A stretch of 64,000 nucleotides of DNA from Symbiodinium natans (GCA_905221605.1 CAJNDS010002109.1:172501-236500), one strand, 5' to 3'; numbered from the stretch's first letter, positions 21,076 to 31,790 are shown. A program made the numbers and translations. The notes: generated by a model from the letters alone, not told the origin.

Positions 21076-21704
21076 TAAACCCTAAACCTCACACCCTCAA
21101 CGGGCAGGTCTGCGCCTATGCCAATCGCCAGCACTCTCTGGGCGAAGAGGCCCTTAGCTCCTGCCCTTTAGGGTTTAGGGTGTAGGGTTTAGGGTTTAGG
21201 GTTTAGGGTTTAGGGTTTAAGGTTTAAGGTTTAGGGAAAGTAACCAACATGGGGTCGTGAACATGGGTTTCTCGGCCTGAGGACCTGAGGCTTACAAGAA
21301 TTGGCGGTTTGGCAGGTTACCCGAAACCCTGAACCTGAGACCCTAAATCCTAAACCCTAAACCCTTAACCCTTAAACCCTAAACCCTAAACCCTTAAACA
21401 CTAAATCTAGGGTTTCGGGGGTTTAGGGAGTCACCGTCTTGAGCCATCTTCGGGACCCTGGGTGCAGGAACCCAGGGCCGAGTTAGAGGGTTTGTGGGTT
21501 TTGTAGGCCCCCGCAAGTACCCAAAGGTTCAGGGACGCCATGGCCATGGATCCTCAGCCCTAAACCTTAAAACGTGTGGGAACATGCATCTGCAAGCCAA
21601 AACACAAAACAGAAGAGACAACCCTAAAACCCTAAACCCTGAACCCTGAACCCCAAACAACCCAAACCCGAAACCCAAGAAGAACCCTCCGCACGGGAGG
21701 TGAC

Positions 21705-21758
21705 CTCGGACCCCCGCCAGACGAGCTTCTTCCGGGCGCTCACACTGAGCCAGGGGGC
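21705..21758 (+). CDS. Exon-like island, unassigned
   Basis: Reads SDPRQTSFFRALTLSQ; QTSFFRAL resembles the start of a PPR helix A. Flanked by CCCTAAA-type and TTTAGGG tracts. Confidence 0.35.
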
Positions 21759-21910
21759 TTCTTGGCTGGTTTGTGTTTCGGGTTTAGGGTTCAGGGTTTA
21801 GGGTTTAAGCTTTACGAAGCCCTAAACCCTAAACCCTTCGAAACCCCAAGCCCTAAGACCTAAGACCTAAACCACCCCAAACCCCAACCCCGAATCCCCC
21901 CGTCAGCAGG

Positions 21911-21976
21911 TGCTTCTGATCTTGGACGACGTGGCCGAGCGCTCTGGGCCGGCGACACCCTTCAAGAGGACGCTGG
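21911..21976 (+). CDS. Exon-like island with canonical GT-AG borders
   Basis: CAG before and GTAGGG after a 22-codon open frame reading LLILDDVAERSGPATPFK. Not recognised; position suits an exon of the large gene. Confidence 0.4.
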
Positions 21977-22039
21977 TAGGGTTTAGGGCTCAGGATTTAA
22001 GGTTTAGGGTTTGATTAGGGTTTAGACTTTAGGGTTTTA

Positions 22040-22620
22040 GGGTTTATTGAAATTGTTCAGGGCTCACGTCCGGGAAGTTTCGAGGAGTTCCGAGGACAGT
22101 TTCGAGGAGTTGAGTTTGATTTTTGCTTGTACTCATTTGTTTACAACTTTTTGCTTTGTAGTAAATTCTGGCTTGCGGGTTAAGGCTTAGCGTCCAGCTT
22201 CGATTGAAGTGTGGTATTTAAGGGCCCACATGAAGGGACCATGAAACTACCCTAAAAATAGGTGTAGGGTTTGGATGCTTTTGAAACGTTGGTGGTGGCG
22301 ACGGGGTGGTTGAGCCTTGAGGGTTTTGGCTTGAGGGCTCAGGGCTTTAAGTTTTTTTAGGGTTTTAGCATTAGGGCTGAGTTCAAAGGGTTGTGGCTTG
22401 TTGGGTTCGGCCTTTACGGCTTAAGACGTTGAGGTTTCTGCGGTTCCTACGCTCTAATTCGACCCTTCAGGGCTCTCCAACACCTCCAACCAGATCGCGT
22501 GAGGAACCCGCTGCCATCAGGACCACGAGTTATACATGCTTGCAATCCCTACATCTCTGCATCCCCCGACCCCTAAACGCTAAGCCCCGAAACTTCTATG
22601 TCCCAAGCCCTAAACACTAG
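22040..22620. other. Intronic block without recognised gene
   Basis: Contains a dyad (GGTATTTAAGGGCCCACATG ... GACCATGAAACTACCC, 22212-22254) similar to one at 13490-13615, otherwise nothing I can assign. A 75-codon open frame at 22393 has no family features. Confidence 0.4.
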
Positions 22621-23013
22621 CCCTAAACCCTAAACGCCTAGACCCTAAACCTCAACCTTAAATCTCAAACCTTCAAACCCCTCCTGACTTGCCAGGATCT
22701 GGTGCGCCTTTGAGGAGTGGCATGTCTACAGAAAGGATTAGGGTTCAGGGTTCAGGGTTTAGGGCTTCGGGTTTAGGGTACAGGGTTAGTGTTAGGGTTC
22801 AGGGTTTAGGGTTTAGGTTTTAGGGTTTAGGGTTTAGGGTTTGTTTAGGGTTTAGGGTTTAGGGTTTGTTAAGGGTTCAGGGATTAGGGTTGCGCACTTT
22901 CAGCTTACTTGGGGATTTGATGGGTATGTTTCGGGCTTGGTGGTCTCATGCGCTGAAGATGAGTTTGTCGTGTGGGCGATCTCCCTCTGCGTGCGTGCGT
23001 GCTTTTGCGCGCG

Positions 23014-23130
23014 CGTGGGTGGGTGGGTGGGTGGGTGGGTGGGTGGGTGGGTGGGTGGGTGGGTGGGTGGGTGGGTGGGTGGGTGGGTGGGTGGGTGGGT
23101 GGGTGGGTGGGTGTGTGTGTGTGTGTGTGC
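23014..23130 (+). repeat. GGGT tetranucleotide array
   Basis: About 25 GGGT units followed by GT repeats. Gly/Trp/Val open frames here are artefacts. Confidence 0.98.
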
Positions 23131-23420
23131 TTTTGGTAGTAATCAGGGATCTGGGTGTTGGAGCCGTGGATCATAAGCCCTACTGTAAGCCCCAAGTCTA
23201 GGATAATCTCAGAGCTTCCTAGACTGTGCTCTACCCGAAAACTTGTTCTTCCTGAAGCTTACCCCAAAGTAAACCATCGAAAAACCATCTCCATGTGCCA
23301 CAAGTACTAGCTACAATTTGCAACCGCCAAGATCAAACACAAGCAGTGTGAGCATCCCCGGACGGCATCGAGAGCGGAGGAAGCGCCCTAGTGGACACAG
23401 CTAAACCCTCTTCAGCCCAA
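23131..23420. other. Intronic block without recognised feature
   Basis: Non-repetitive; no open frame with family character. Confidence 0.4.
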
Positions 23421-24018
23421 AACCTTAAGCCCTAAGCCCTAAGCCCTAAACCCTAAACCCCAAACCAAACCCCGAACCCTGAGCCCTTGGCTCAGGTATG
23501 TGGCGCTGAGTTCTCGGCAGGGGCAGCGGCTTGTTTCAGCAAAGGGGCTTCAGGGACTTGAGGGCTGTAGTTCTGGGACCCCCAAAGCCCCAAAAGCCCC
23601 CAAACCCCAAACCCTCAAACCGCAAACCCAAAACCCCGCAGGTTGCCTGCCAGGGCGACGACTTGAAATGCGGTTTAGGGTTTAGGGTTTGGAGATTAGG
23701 GGTCGTTCAGGGATGTTTGGTGTTTAGGGTCTCGAATTCACTGGTGGATGGTTTGGGGTTCAGGATTCAGGGTCTGTGGTGCAGGGCCCAGGTCTTTCGG
23801 TGTGGGGGTATGAAAGTTGGCGTGGATGTTTTTTGTTTTTTTGAGTCTTAGTTGTTGTTTTTACGTGCTGCTGGGCTGGGGATTGAAGCACTTGGTCAAA
23901 GGACTTTTCGATGGTGCCCCATTCCCTTCATGCTCGATGACGCAGCAGTAAGTTTGGCAACAGTAAGGTTTTAGCAACCAGGTGCCAACACAGCCCCAGA
24001 GTGAGTCCTAAAACCTTG

Positions 24019-24114
24019 ACATGTTCCTCCTTATACTAACAGTCCTTAGTAGGGATTATCATAGGGGGTATCATCATCCCTGTTGAGGGCTGTTAGTATC
24101 AGGGGGAACATCCC
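24019..24114. mobile_element. TIR element, family A
   Basis: ATGTTCCTCCTTATACTAAC at the left; TTAGTATCAGGGGGAACATC at the right. A CCCTAAA array begins six bases beyond its end. Confidence 0.8.
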
Positions 24115-24245
24115 AACCTAAACCCTAAACCCTAAACCCTAAACCCTAAACCCTAAACCCTAAACCCGAAACCCTAAACCCTAAACCCTAAGCCCCAAAC
24201 CCTCATCCCTAAACCCTAAACCGCCTAAGCCCCAAACCCCCAAGC

Positions 24246-24305
24246 CCTGATCTTACAAGGAAGCCCCTGCTGCTCGACATCGCCGCCTTCCACGGCAACA
24301 AGCCT
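24246..24305 (+). CDS. Exon-like island, unassigned
   Basis: Reads RKPLLLDIAAFHGNKPPGE between a CCCTAAA array and a TTTAGGG tract; could be part of an LRR or PPR exon, not decided. Confidence 0.3.
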
Positions 24306-24392
24306 CCCGGAGAGATTTCATCCTCAGCTTGGGCTAATCCCCCTTACAGGCCCTTATGTGGTTTAGGGCTTAGGGTTTAGGGTTTAGGGTTT

Positions 24393-24461
24393 AGGATTAT
24401 CAATAGGGGGGGGGGTACTATAATCGCTATCAAGGACTGTTAGTGTAAGGGGGAGCCTCCC
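24393..24461. mobile_element. TIR element, family A, left end replaced
   Basis: Only the loop and right arm remain (AAGGACTGTTAGTGTAAGGG); a TTTAGGG tract ends exactly where the left arm should begin. Confidence 0.6.
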
Positions 24462-25571
24462 AATCCTCAACTCTGACCACAAAATCTCTTCAACCTCGAA
24501 TGCTGAACCCAACCAACCCCCAAACCTTCATCCCCATACCTTCAGCTTACCTTACGCTCATGGTCAAAATCGCGTTTCGCGTTCAACCCTAGTGAGCACA
24601 TGAGGAATCCTTTTTGTAGGTCTTTCGGGTTGTCAGGGTTTTTAGGGTGCAGGCTTTTAGGGTTTAGGGTATTAGGGTATAGGGTTTAAGAGCCCGTGCT
24701 CGGAAATTTATTGTTGGGGTTCAGTGCTTCCGGTAGTTGGGGTTCCATGAGTGAGCCCTCTGAGAAGCCCTAAACTTTTTGGGTCCCTAAACCCTAAACC
24801 CTAAACCCTAAGCCTAAACCCTAAACCCTAAACCCTAAACCCCAAACCCCAAACCCCAAACCCTAAAAACCCTAAACCCCTAGAAAAAAAACCTAAGCCC
24901 CTAAAGAACCCCGAACCCTAAACCCCCTAAAACCCCCCAAGAGCCCCTCCCAGAGGCCGGAGCTCCTCACCGATGGCGCTGGGGCACCCAGCTCTGCGGG
25001 GACGCGCCCTTCTGGGGTTTAGGGTTTAGGGTTTAGGGTTTAGGGTTCAGGGAAAAGGGTTTCGGGATATCGGGCTTAGGGTTTAGGGATCCAGGGTTTA
25101 AGGATTCAGGGTGTAGGGCTTAGGAATTTGGGTTTGGGAATTTCTGGTTTCGGAGGAGCTTTGAGCCGCCCACCCGAAAACCTTCAGGGCGAGGGAAGGA
25201 AGTTCCGTTTGGGATGATGTGGTAGGGGTTGAGGGTTGATAGGGTTTACCTGAAGAACCCACAGCATTTTGTCTTGTAGGTAAGTACTACAAAACCCCTT
25301 GTAGGAGGGGATTTAAGGTTGAGGGCTTTTTGTCATGGTGCATGTTCCCGGCCGACTGCCGTAGTGGTCTTAGTGGTCTTCAGCAAACCCTCAACCTTGA
25401 ACCCTAAACCCTAAACCCTCAACCCCAAACCCTAAACCCCAAACCCCTGGACACCCCCTTGAACCTCCCTGGACATCCTGGGAATCCCACCAGCGTTGAA
25501 CAGCCAGAGAATTCGCTGCTGGGTTCATGCCGCCTGACAAGCCAAAGTTCGGCATAAGACCCACAATAATA

Positions 25572-25676
25572 TAGGGTCGGAATAACTACTAATAGTATTC
25601 CCTTAGGGCCCCTTTATAGTTATACTCTAATAGCCCCCCAAAACCTTATTCTAATTATTCAGGCCCCTATATTGCA
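25572..25676. mobile_element. Element family F
   Basis: GGGTCGGAATAACTACTAAT at one end and ATTCTAATTATTCAGGCCCC at the other; close to the copy at 17491. Confidence 0.65.
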
Positions 25677-25683
25677 CTGCTGG

Positions 25684-26270
25684 TCTTGGGATCACTCTCT
25701 CGGCGCGAGCAAGTAGGAGCAGGCAATGGTCCCGAAATCGCTGCCCAACGTCAACGCGGACTGTTGAATGTGAAACTGGTCAAGGTAGACACGCCACCCA
25801 AGATTTGGGCACCCTAAACCCTAAACCCTAAACCCTAAATCCTAAACCCTAAACCCTAAACCCTAAACCCTAAACCCTAGACCATTCATCTCCGCACAGA
25901 ATACATGTCTCACCGGGAGTGGATCGAACTTCACCGACCTGATGCACGAGTGCTTGTCACTCGAAGCGGAGTGGGAGCACCATTTGTTCTCAAACTGGAG
26001 TCCACTCTGCCAATCCAAAATACAAGGCCATGAAGAAAAGTTGCATGAGGCATGTACTTCAGCGACTGGGATCCATTTCGCAAGGCTCTGTGCCGAATGA
26101 TTACTGGCATCGGCCACTTTTTCGGTTTAGGGCTTAGGGTTTAGGGCTCCTTTCTCCGAATCTGGAGCACCCCTCACAGACACGAAGTCAAGTCTTCATG
26201 AAGGAAGCCCCTCAACCGTTGACGGAGAAAGTTCTGAAAAGTGGCACGTAGATAGTGCCGACTCAAGCCC
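25684..26270 (+). pseudogene. Coding-like block broken by heptamers, unknown
   Basis: Three + strand open stretches separated by CCCTAAA or TTTAGGG units: 25691-25816 (reads GPEIAAQRQRGLLNVKLVKV), about 25893-26099 (ends at TGA, reads LMHECLSLEAEWEHHLFSNW) and 26160-26273 (Ser-rich, hydrophilic). Composition looks protein-coding and unlike the surrounding exons. I recognise no family. It lies 3 kb from the viral fragment, so a foreign origin is possible but unproven. Confidence 0.3.
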
Positions 26271-26533
26271 TAAACCCTAAACCCTAAACCCTAAACCCTA
26301 AACCCTAAACCAGAAACAATGTATATATGTGTGACAAGGGACGCCGGGTGGGTAGGGTGGTACGAAGCACATAGTGATGTAAGGAGGCCTTGCAAATCGA
26401 GAGCCCAGGCCAACCGTAAACCTAAACCCGAAACCCTAAACCCTAAGCCCTAAAAGCCCAAACCCTAAACCCTAACCCCTAAACCCTAATCCCTAAACCC
26501 TAGACCCTAAACCCTAACCCCTAAACCCTAAGG

Positions 26534-26594
26534 TCACCGAAGAGGATGAGCGCATGGCGCGACAGCTGGGAGCAGGTCGAGCTCTCGGACCGGG
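26534..26594 (+). CDS. Exon-like island, unassigned
   Basis: Reads VTEEDERMARQLGAGRALG after a CCCTAAA tract; not recognised. Confidence 0.3.
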
Positions 26595-26809
26595 TTTCAC
26601 CCCATAAGACCTCGAAACTGAGAATCGGAGTCTCAAGCCCTAAATTTTATTATCCTAAACACTACCAGCACCCCCCAACTACCCTTTGACCAGAATACTA
26701 GCGGGGGGTCTTCAGGGTTGTTGGGCTTCGGTCTTCCCCCCACAGGTGCACCCTGAAAGGGGTCCCGACAGGGCCCCAGTAGGGTTTCTGGATTCAGGGG
26801 TTTCGAGGG

Positions 26810-26936
26810 TGTAGGGTTTTAGGGTTTTAGGGTTTTAGGGTTTTAGGGTTTTAGGGTTTTAGGGTTTTAGGGTTTTAGGGTTTTAGGGTTTTAGGGTTTT
26901 AGGGTTTTAGGGTTTTAGGGTTTTAGGGGGTTTTAA
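26810..26936 (+). repeat. TTTTAGGG octamer array
   Basis: Fifteen near-perfect copies with one extra T relative to the heptamer. Confidence 0.97.
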
Positions 26937-27094
26937 CAGCGGGTTGAGGGGTTTAGGGGTTTCAAGGGTGTAGGGTTTAGGGTTTAGGGATTTTGGGGCT
27001 TACGGCTCTTAGGGTTCTGGGTTGTTCTTTTCAGGGTTTAGGGGTTTAGGGCTTATGCAAAGGATTCCTACAGGACATCCTGCCAGCGTTTACC

Positions 27095-27240
27095 CTGAAC
27101 CCTAAACCCTAAACCCTAAACCCTAAACCCTAAACCCTAAACCCTAAACCCTAAACCCTAAACCCTACACCCTACACCCTAAACCCTAAACCCTAAAGCC
27201 TAAAGCCTAAACCCTAAACCCTAAACCCTAAACCCTAAAC
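27095..27240 (-). repeat. CCCTAAA array
   Basis: About 20 heptamers with CCCTACA variants. Confidence 0.96.
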
Positions 27241-27583
27241 CGCAAGGGCCCAGATGAAAGGCCTTAGATAATGGAGTCTTGGGCTCTGAGGGTAAACCCT
27301 AAACCCTAAACCGTAAACCCTAAACCGTAAACCCTAAACCCTAAACCCTAAACCCTCAACCCCAAACCCCAAACCCCAAACCCTAAACCCTAAACCCTAA
27401 GGGCTTACTTAAGAGGTTCATGCCCTCAGTTGCGGTAAGCCCCCAAGCCGATGAAGCCCTTAAAGGTCGTTGAGGGTTCAGGGCTTAGGGTTAGGGGGTT
27501 TAGGGTTTAGGGTTAGGGGGTTTAGGGTTAGGGTCTAGGGTGTAGGGTTCAGAGAGTGCGGATTCAGAGAGTTTAGGGTTGAG

Positions 27584-27628
27584 GGCTGCTGCCGAACGGT
27601 GGCTTCGCGAGGCCATCCGGCGGGGAAG
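27584..27628 (+). CDS. PPR gene exon
   Basis: Reads AAERWLREAIRRG and a split codon, a textbook PPR helix B (A-E, W, A, G in place). Acceptor TTGAG, donor GTGCGC. Confidence 0.75.
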
Positions 27629-27745
27629 GTGCGCGGCGATCGCGAGAAGTACTTTCCTTTGGAGGCCTCGGCCCGCAGCTTGCACGTTTGGCTGCGTGTT
27701 TAGGGGGGTTTAAGTTAGGGCGACCCTAAACCTAAACCCCAAACC

Positions 27746-27815
27746 CCAAACCCTAGACCCTAGACCCTAGACCCTAGACCCTAGACCCTAGACCCTAGAC
27801 CCTAAACCCTAAACC
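27746..27815 (-). repeat. CCCTAGA heptamer array
   Basis: Eight to nine copies of a variant with A to G. Confidence 0.96.
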
Positions 27816-28410
27816 CTAGACCCTAAATCCGAAATCCTAAACCCTAAATCCCACACGTAGCGCGGCCAGCTGCAGGGGGTTTAGAGTTCAGGTGTGTTCT
27901 TTCGTGTGAAGGGAGAGGGTTGATACAAGACAAGCCCAGCGGCCGAAACCATCAACCGGTTTAGAGGTTTAGGGTTCAAGGGTTTAGGGTTTAGGGTTTT
28001 GGGGTTTAGGGTTTGGGGTTTGAGGTTTTGGGTTATTTGGGGTTCAGGCTTTAGAGTTTAGAGTCTCAGCATACCCAACATGACAAAATCAGGGACGGGC
28101 ACGCAAGCCACGGCTGCAGCTTCATCCCCTGAAATCCACCCTCAGATGCAATCCCCGAACCCTAAACATTAAACCCTAAATTCTAAAACCTTAACCCTGT
28201 TGCCCTGAACCTGAGCCCTGAATTATGCACCCAAGTCCTATTGCCCCAAGCCCTAAAGCCACACATCAGAAACTAAAATCCATTCACTCTAAACCCTACC
28301 TACACCCTAAAGACCCTAACCCTGAACCCTATTACCCTAAACCCCAAACCCTGAACCCTGAACCCTGAACCCTAAACCCTAAACCCTAAACCCTAAACCC
28401 TAAACACCAG

Positions 28411-28452
28411 GTGTTGAAGGCCGGCTTGTGCCTGGAGTTGGAGAAGGCCGAG
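28411..28452 (+). CDS. PPR gene exon (last confident one)
   Basis: After CCAG, reads VLKAGLCLELEKAE with a GC donor (GCGCCC); AGL matches the PPR turn. A CCCTAAA array precedes it and a TTTAGGG array follows. Confidence 0.55.
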
Positions 28453-28495
28453 GCGCCCTTTGTTTTTGTGTCTCAGGCCGAGGGAGTTTTGGGGG

Positions 28496-28592
28496 TTTAG
28501 GGTTTAGGGTTTAGGGTTTAGGGTTTAGGGTTTAGGGTTTAGGGTTAGGGTTTAGGGTTTAGGGTTTAGGGTTTAGGGTTTAGGGTTTAGGG
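28496..28592 (+). repeat. TTTAGGG array
   Basis: About 13 perfect heptamers with one six-base unit. Confidence 0.97.
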
Positions 28593-28731
28593 TTTTTTTT
28601 GGGGCCCTGGGCGAACGTTGGGTTTAGGGTTGAGGGTTGATATGGAACCTTTCACCCAATGCCACCGGTGATCACGGCAAGCCCTAAACCCTAGACCCAA
28701 AACCTCAAACACCCCAAGCCAAAGCAATTAG

Positions 28732-28991
28732 TTAACACCCAACCTGGGGCCCTCTTTACCTACAGTGTGTTTTTAATACCTAGTTAAGGGTAGTTACTCT
28801 GTGGTGCTTTACTGTAACTTTAGATCCTTAGCCTTTTTGGGTTTATTGGGTTGCTAAAAATTAAAAACTATAGCTACCGTGCTAAGTGCAGCCAAGTTAC
28901 TACTGTAAACCTGGGGCCCTCTTTAGCTGCAGTTTAATTGGCCATTGGCTCTACCTAGTTAAGGGTAGTTACTGCTGTAAAATGGTCCCAG
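28732..28991. mobile_element. Composite: element D between two E repeats
   Basis: Family D (28798-28900) lies between two copies of another repeat E (28732-28797 and 28901-28991), each holding CCTGGGGCCCTCTTTA-CT-CAG and CTAGTTAAGGGTAGTTACT. Either D inserted in E, or the three moved as a unit. Confidence 0.7.
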
Positions 28992-29100
28992 GAACCCTAA
29001 ACCCCATACCCTAAACCCTAAACCCTAAACCCTAAAACCTAAGCCCGAGACCCTAGACCCTAGACCCTAAACCCTAAACCCCAGACCCTAAACCCTAAAC

Positions 29101-29502
29101 CCTTGGAAAGGTGCAGTTCCAGTAGGTTACAAACGTGCGACCCGCCTCGGCTGCTACATGAAACCGAATGAGGCACTCGGGAAGGCGACGAGTGAGGAGA
29201 CGAAGGTCGAGGCAGGATTCGCCAAGGGTGTCACTCTCCTGATCAAGGACATGATCAGGGAGAGTGGCGACCGGGGGACAAGTGTATTGAACTACTTGAT
29301 CAACACATGCTTGTTCCTTGCCAGTCTATCCATCATGATGGAAGACACGCGGCTTGCGCCCCAGCTGATCACGCATCACCTTGAGAAGATCTTCCGTGAG
29401 GCGGCTGACGCGGAACTGCTTGCGGAAGGAGACGACGGTCTCCATTTCTTTATACGAAGCGGTTCATCGAAAGCGTGTTGGGGCTTACCGTCCGAACATT
29501 TA
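29101..29502 (+). pseudogene. Endogenous RNA-virus polymerase fragment (RdRp)
   Basis: A single open frame of about 134 codons with two diagnostic motifs of viral RNA-dependent RNA polymerase: motif B, SGDRGTSVLN (29263-29292, pattern SGxxxTSxxN), and motif C, AEGDDG with the catalytic GDD (29428-29436), about 45 residues apart as in the family. The fragment covers the palm domain from just before motif B to just after motif C; motif A with its first catalytic Asp and both ends of the protein are missing. CCCTAAA heptamers abut both sides, and the frame runs on into them to a stop at 29524. It is most likely an old DNA copy of a positive-strand RNA virus trapped in an intron. The virus family is undecided. 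There is no sign that it is expressed. Confidence 0.8.
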
Positions 29503-29660
29503 AACCCCATAAACCCTAAACCCTAAACCCGAAACCCTAAACCCTAAACATAAACCCCAAACCCGAATCAAACCCTGAACCCTAAACCCTAAAACCTAAC
29601 CCTTTGTGAAAACCCTAAACCCTAAACCCTAAACCCTAAACCCTAAACCCTAAACCCCAA
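29503..29660 (-). repeat. CCCTAAA tract at the 3' edge of the viral fragment
   Basis: Degenerate, then perfect heptamers. Confidence 0.93.
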
Positions 29661-29765
29661 ACTTTATAAGCCCTGCACCTTGTTTTCAACCCTGCAGAGC
29701 TCCGGCGAGGTGCCTATTTCGCAGCCGGGCGAAATGGGCCTACGTTTCGGTTCGGGCTCCCTTAT

Positions 29766-29895
29766 GAACCCCAAACCCCAAACCCCAAACCCCAAACCCC
29801 AAACTCTAAACCCCAAACCCCAAACCCCAAACCCCAAACCCTAAACCCTAAACCCTAAACCCTAAACCCTAAACCCTAAACCCTAAGCCCTAAAC
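29766..29895 (-). repeat. CCCCAAA then CCCTAAA array
   Basis: Two homogeneous blocks joined head to tail. Confidence 0.96.
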
Positions 29896-30040
29896 CCTTA
29901 AGAGATAAACCCTGACCCCCCCCCTTTTCTGATTCCTAGGCTATTCGTTGGGTCTGTCAAAGCCCTGAAGTCGTGAGGCCAGCCAAGAGGCTGACCGCAT
30001 CCACATCTTGAATGCCATCGCCGGCCAGGGAGCTTAGGTT

Positions 30041-30184
30041 TACTTGGAGGTTCATGGTACTTATTAACCAATTATACCTGTACTTATAGCTGTACTTATA
30101 ACCATATCCGGGCACTTAGGAGGCTGCTAAGTGGGTGATAAGTCCCGTCATAACTGGTTAACAAGTAACTAGGAACCTCCAAGT
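30041..30184. mobile_element. TIR element, family C
   Basis: TACTTGGAGGTTCATGGTAC at the left and ACTAGGAACCTCCAAGTG at the right, with internal symmetric TACTTATA and ATAAGT motifs. No ORF. Confidence 0.8.
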
Positions 30185-30210
30185 GCCCCGTGGTTCGCTA
30201 GTTATGTATT

Positions 30211-30265
30211 GGGATGTTCACCCTTATACAAACAGTCTTTAATAGGGATTATAACAGGGGGTACC
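30211..30265. mobile_element. Element A, right half missing
   Basis: Left arm GGGATGTTCACCCTTATAC and loop only; joined to element B sequence beyond. Confidence 0.55.
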
Positions 30266-30304
30266 CCGTCGTTCGATAGGTATGATTGGTAGCCGAGAGG
30301 CGCA

Positions 30305-30410
30305 TTTTTTGCCGTTTTTGTTAAAGGTTCCCTTATAAGTTTCACTTCTAAGCAACCAGCCCCAGATAAGGGTACCTCTTGTTTTATGGTTACTAGGCTA
30401 CCTAGTATGT
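30305..30410. mobile_element. TIR element, family B (diverged)
   Basis: Shares TTCCCTTATAAG, AAGGGTACCTCTTGTTTTATGG and TTACTAGGCTACC with family B. Confidence 0.6.
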
Positions 30411-30419
30411 AGGGCTTCG

Positions 30420-31015
30420 GGTTTTTGAGACAGTTCGAGGCCGAAAGTGTTCATCTCAAAAAGGTTTGACAATTGTGGATCTCTTCCTGAGACTAATCCT
30501 GCACCGTTTATGCTACGGTATCAAACTTTTTGGGAGGTGTGTTCGGATCTTGAGCGCTCTCTGTGGTGCGCGTGTGCGTGTGCGTGCGCGTGCGCGTGCG
30601 CGTGCGCGTGCGCGTGCGCGTGCGCGTGCGCGTGCGCGTGCGCGTGCGTGGGTGGGTGTGTGTGTGTGTGTCAATTTTGTATTGGGCGTGCAACATCTCA
30701 GCTCATCTTGAAGCAGGCCTGACTTCGTGGTCCAACCGTTCCCATCAAAACCATCAGATTGATGAGACGCAGTCAAACTTACCGCTTACTTATTTTAGTA
30801 GAGGGGGTAGTTGTTGCAGCACAATGCCGAGGATCGATAGGGGACACGCTAAATTGATACTGTTATTTGATACTATAGGATAAAAATGCGGTAGGTGAAA
30901 AACATGGCAAACGGTACGGGACGTGCTAATTCAAAAACAAGCAAGGCTTAAACAAGTAATTTTGACGCCGACCCAGATCATGTCACCTATGGCAAAGCGC
31001 CTGCTAAAGCCCCCA
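30420..31015. other. Unique intronic block with a GC/GT microsatellite
   Basis: A GTGCGC microsatellite at 30565-30672 lies in otherwise unique sequence. No exon recognised. Confidence 0.5.
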
Positions 31016-31462
31016 AACCCTAAACCCTAAAGACCCTAAACCCGAAACCCTAGGCCCTAAAACCCTTAATTAACCGAGAACCATCTGAGCACTCAACCCC
31101 CAGTTTATCCCCCCTGCACGTTTTGACTTCCCATGACTTAGGGTTGAGGGTTTGGGGGTCTCAGCCTAGCTCAGGCCGCGCCCTCGATGAAGCGCCCGTC
31201 AGATCTCACCCCAGCTGCTTTGGACGCATCCTAAGGGGGTCTAGGGCGTAGGGCTTAGGGGGGGGGGGGGGGGTTTGGGGTTTGGGGTTTGGGGTTTGGG
31301 GTTTAGGGTTTAGGGTTTGGGGTTAGGGTTTAGGGTTTAGGGTTTAGGGTTTAGGGTTTAAAGTTTAAAGTTTAGGGTTTGGGTTTAGGGACTCCAAGCC
31401 CTTGAGCCGAAATTCTAAAAACGCTAAGCCCTAGGGGGTTTCGGAGTTTGGAGCTCATGGCT

Positions 31463-31595
31463 GGTTTAGGGTTTAGGGTTTAGGGTTTAGGGTTTAGGGT
31501 TTAGGGTTTAGGGTTTAGGGTTTAGGGTTTAGGGTTTAGGGTTTAGGGTTTAGGGTTTAGGGTTTAGGGTTTAGGGTTTAGGGTTTAGGGTTTGG
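31463..31595 (+). repeat. TTTAGGG array
   Basis: About 18 perfect heptamers, one of the longest pure runs in this orientation. Confidence 0.98.
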
Positions 31596-31685
31596 GGTTT
31601 GGGGTTTGGGGTTTAGGGCAGTTTCGTGGGCCCCGAAAAATGGTGCCTCTGACTTGTGGGCCCTGGGGTTGTCAGGCACCGTAGC

Positions 31686-31790
31686 CATATATGGGGGTTC
31701 CCGAAAATAGGGGTACCTTTTCTGGGGCCCTATAGTACGGATTCTAGTATTTTTGGGGGGTATGTTAGGGGACCCCGTTTCCGGAAGGAC
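31686..31790. mobile_element. Palindromic element
   Basis: GGGGGTTCCCGAAAATAGGGGTACC with a rough inverse at 31757-31790; related to 16159. Confidence 0.4.

Larger units (their letters stand above)
2255..28452 (+). other. Giant split PPR-repeat gene (gene model span)
   Basis: Span of the exons I recognise as pentatricopeptide repeats. PPR proteins are helical-hairpin solenoids with 35-residue units that bind single-stranded RNA, typically in mitochondria or plastids. Here each unit is split over two or three exons of 25-69 nt. From 5615 to 14920, 14 exons join in phase without a stop. Conserved positions recur at a 35-residue step: T/F before the first helix, L-I, G-D, A-E, W and G. The first one or two recognisable units (2255-3555) also join. 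The order is broken only where I could not find a linking exon (after 3555, after 14920, and 16.2-27.5 kb). Start, targeting peptide and stop are not identified. PPR-like sequence at 32478 may extend it. Confidence 0.75.

Noticed and set aside
22866-23201. Gly-Trp-Val repeat protein
   Set aside because: Translation of the GGGT microsatellite; the same holds for frames at 30447-30883, 38505-38814, 41018-41276, 45663-46029, 52057-52491 and 60486-60828.
29158-29526. Complete small gene starting at ATG 29158
   Set aside because: The viral frame is open upstream to 29101 and its 3' end is translated repeat; it is a fragment, not a gene with that start.
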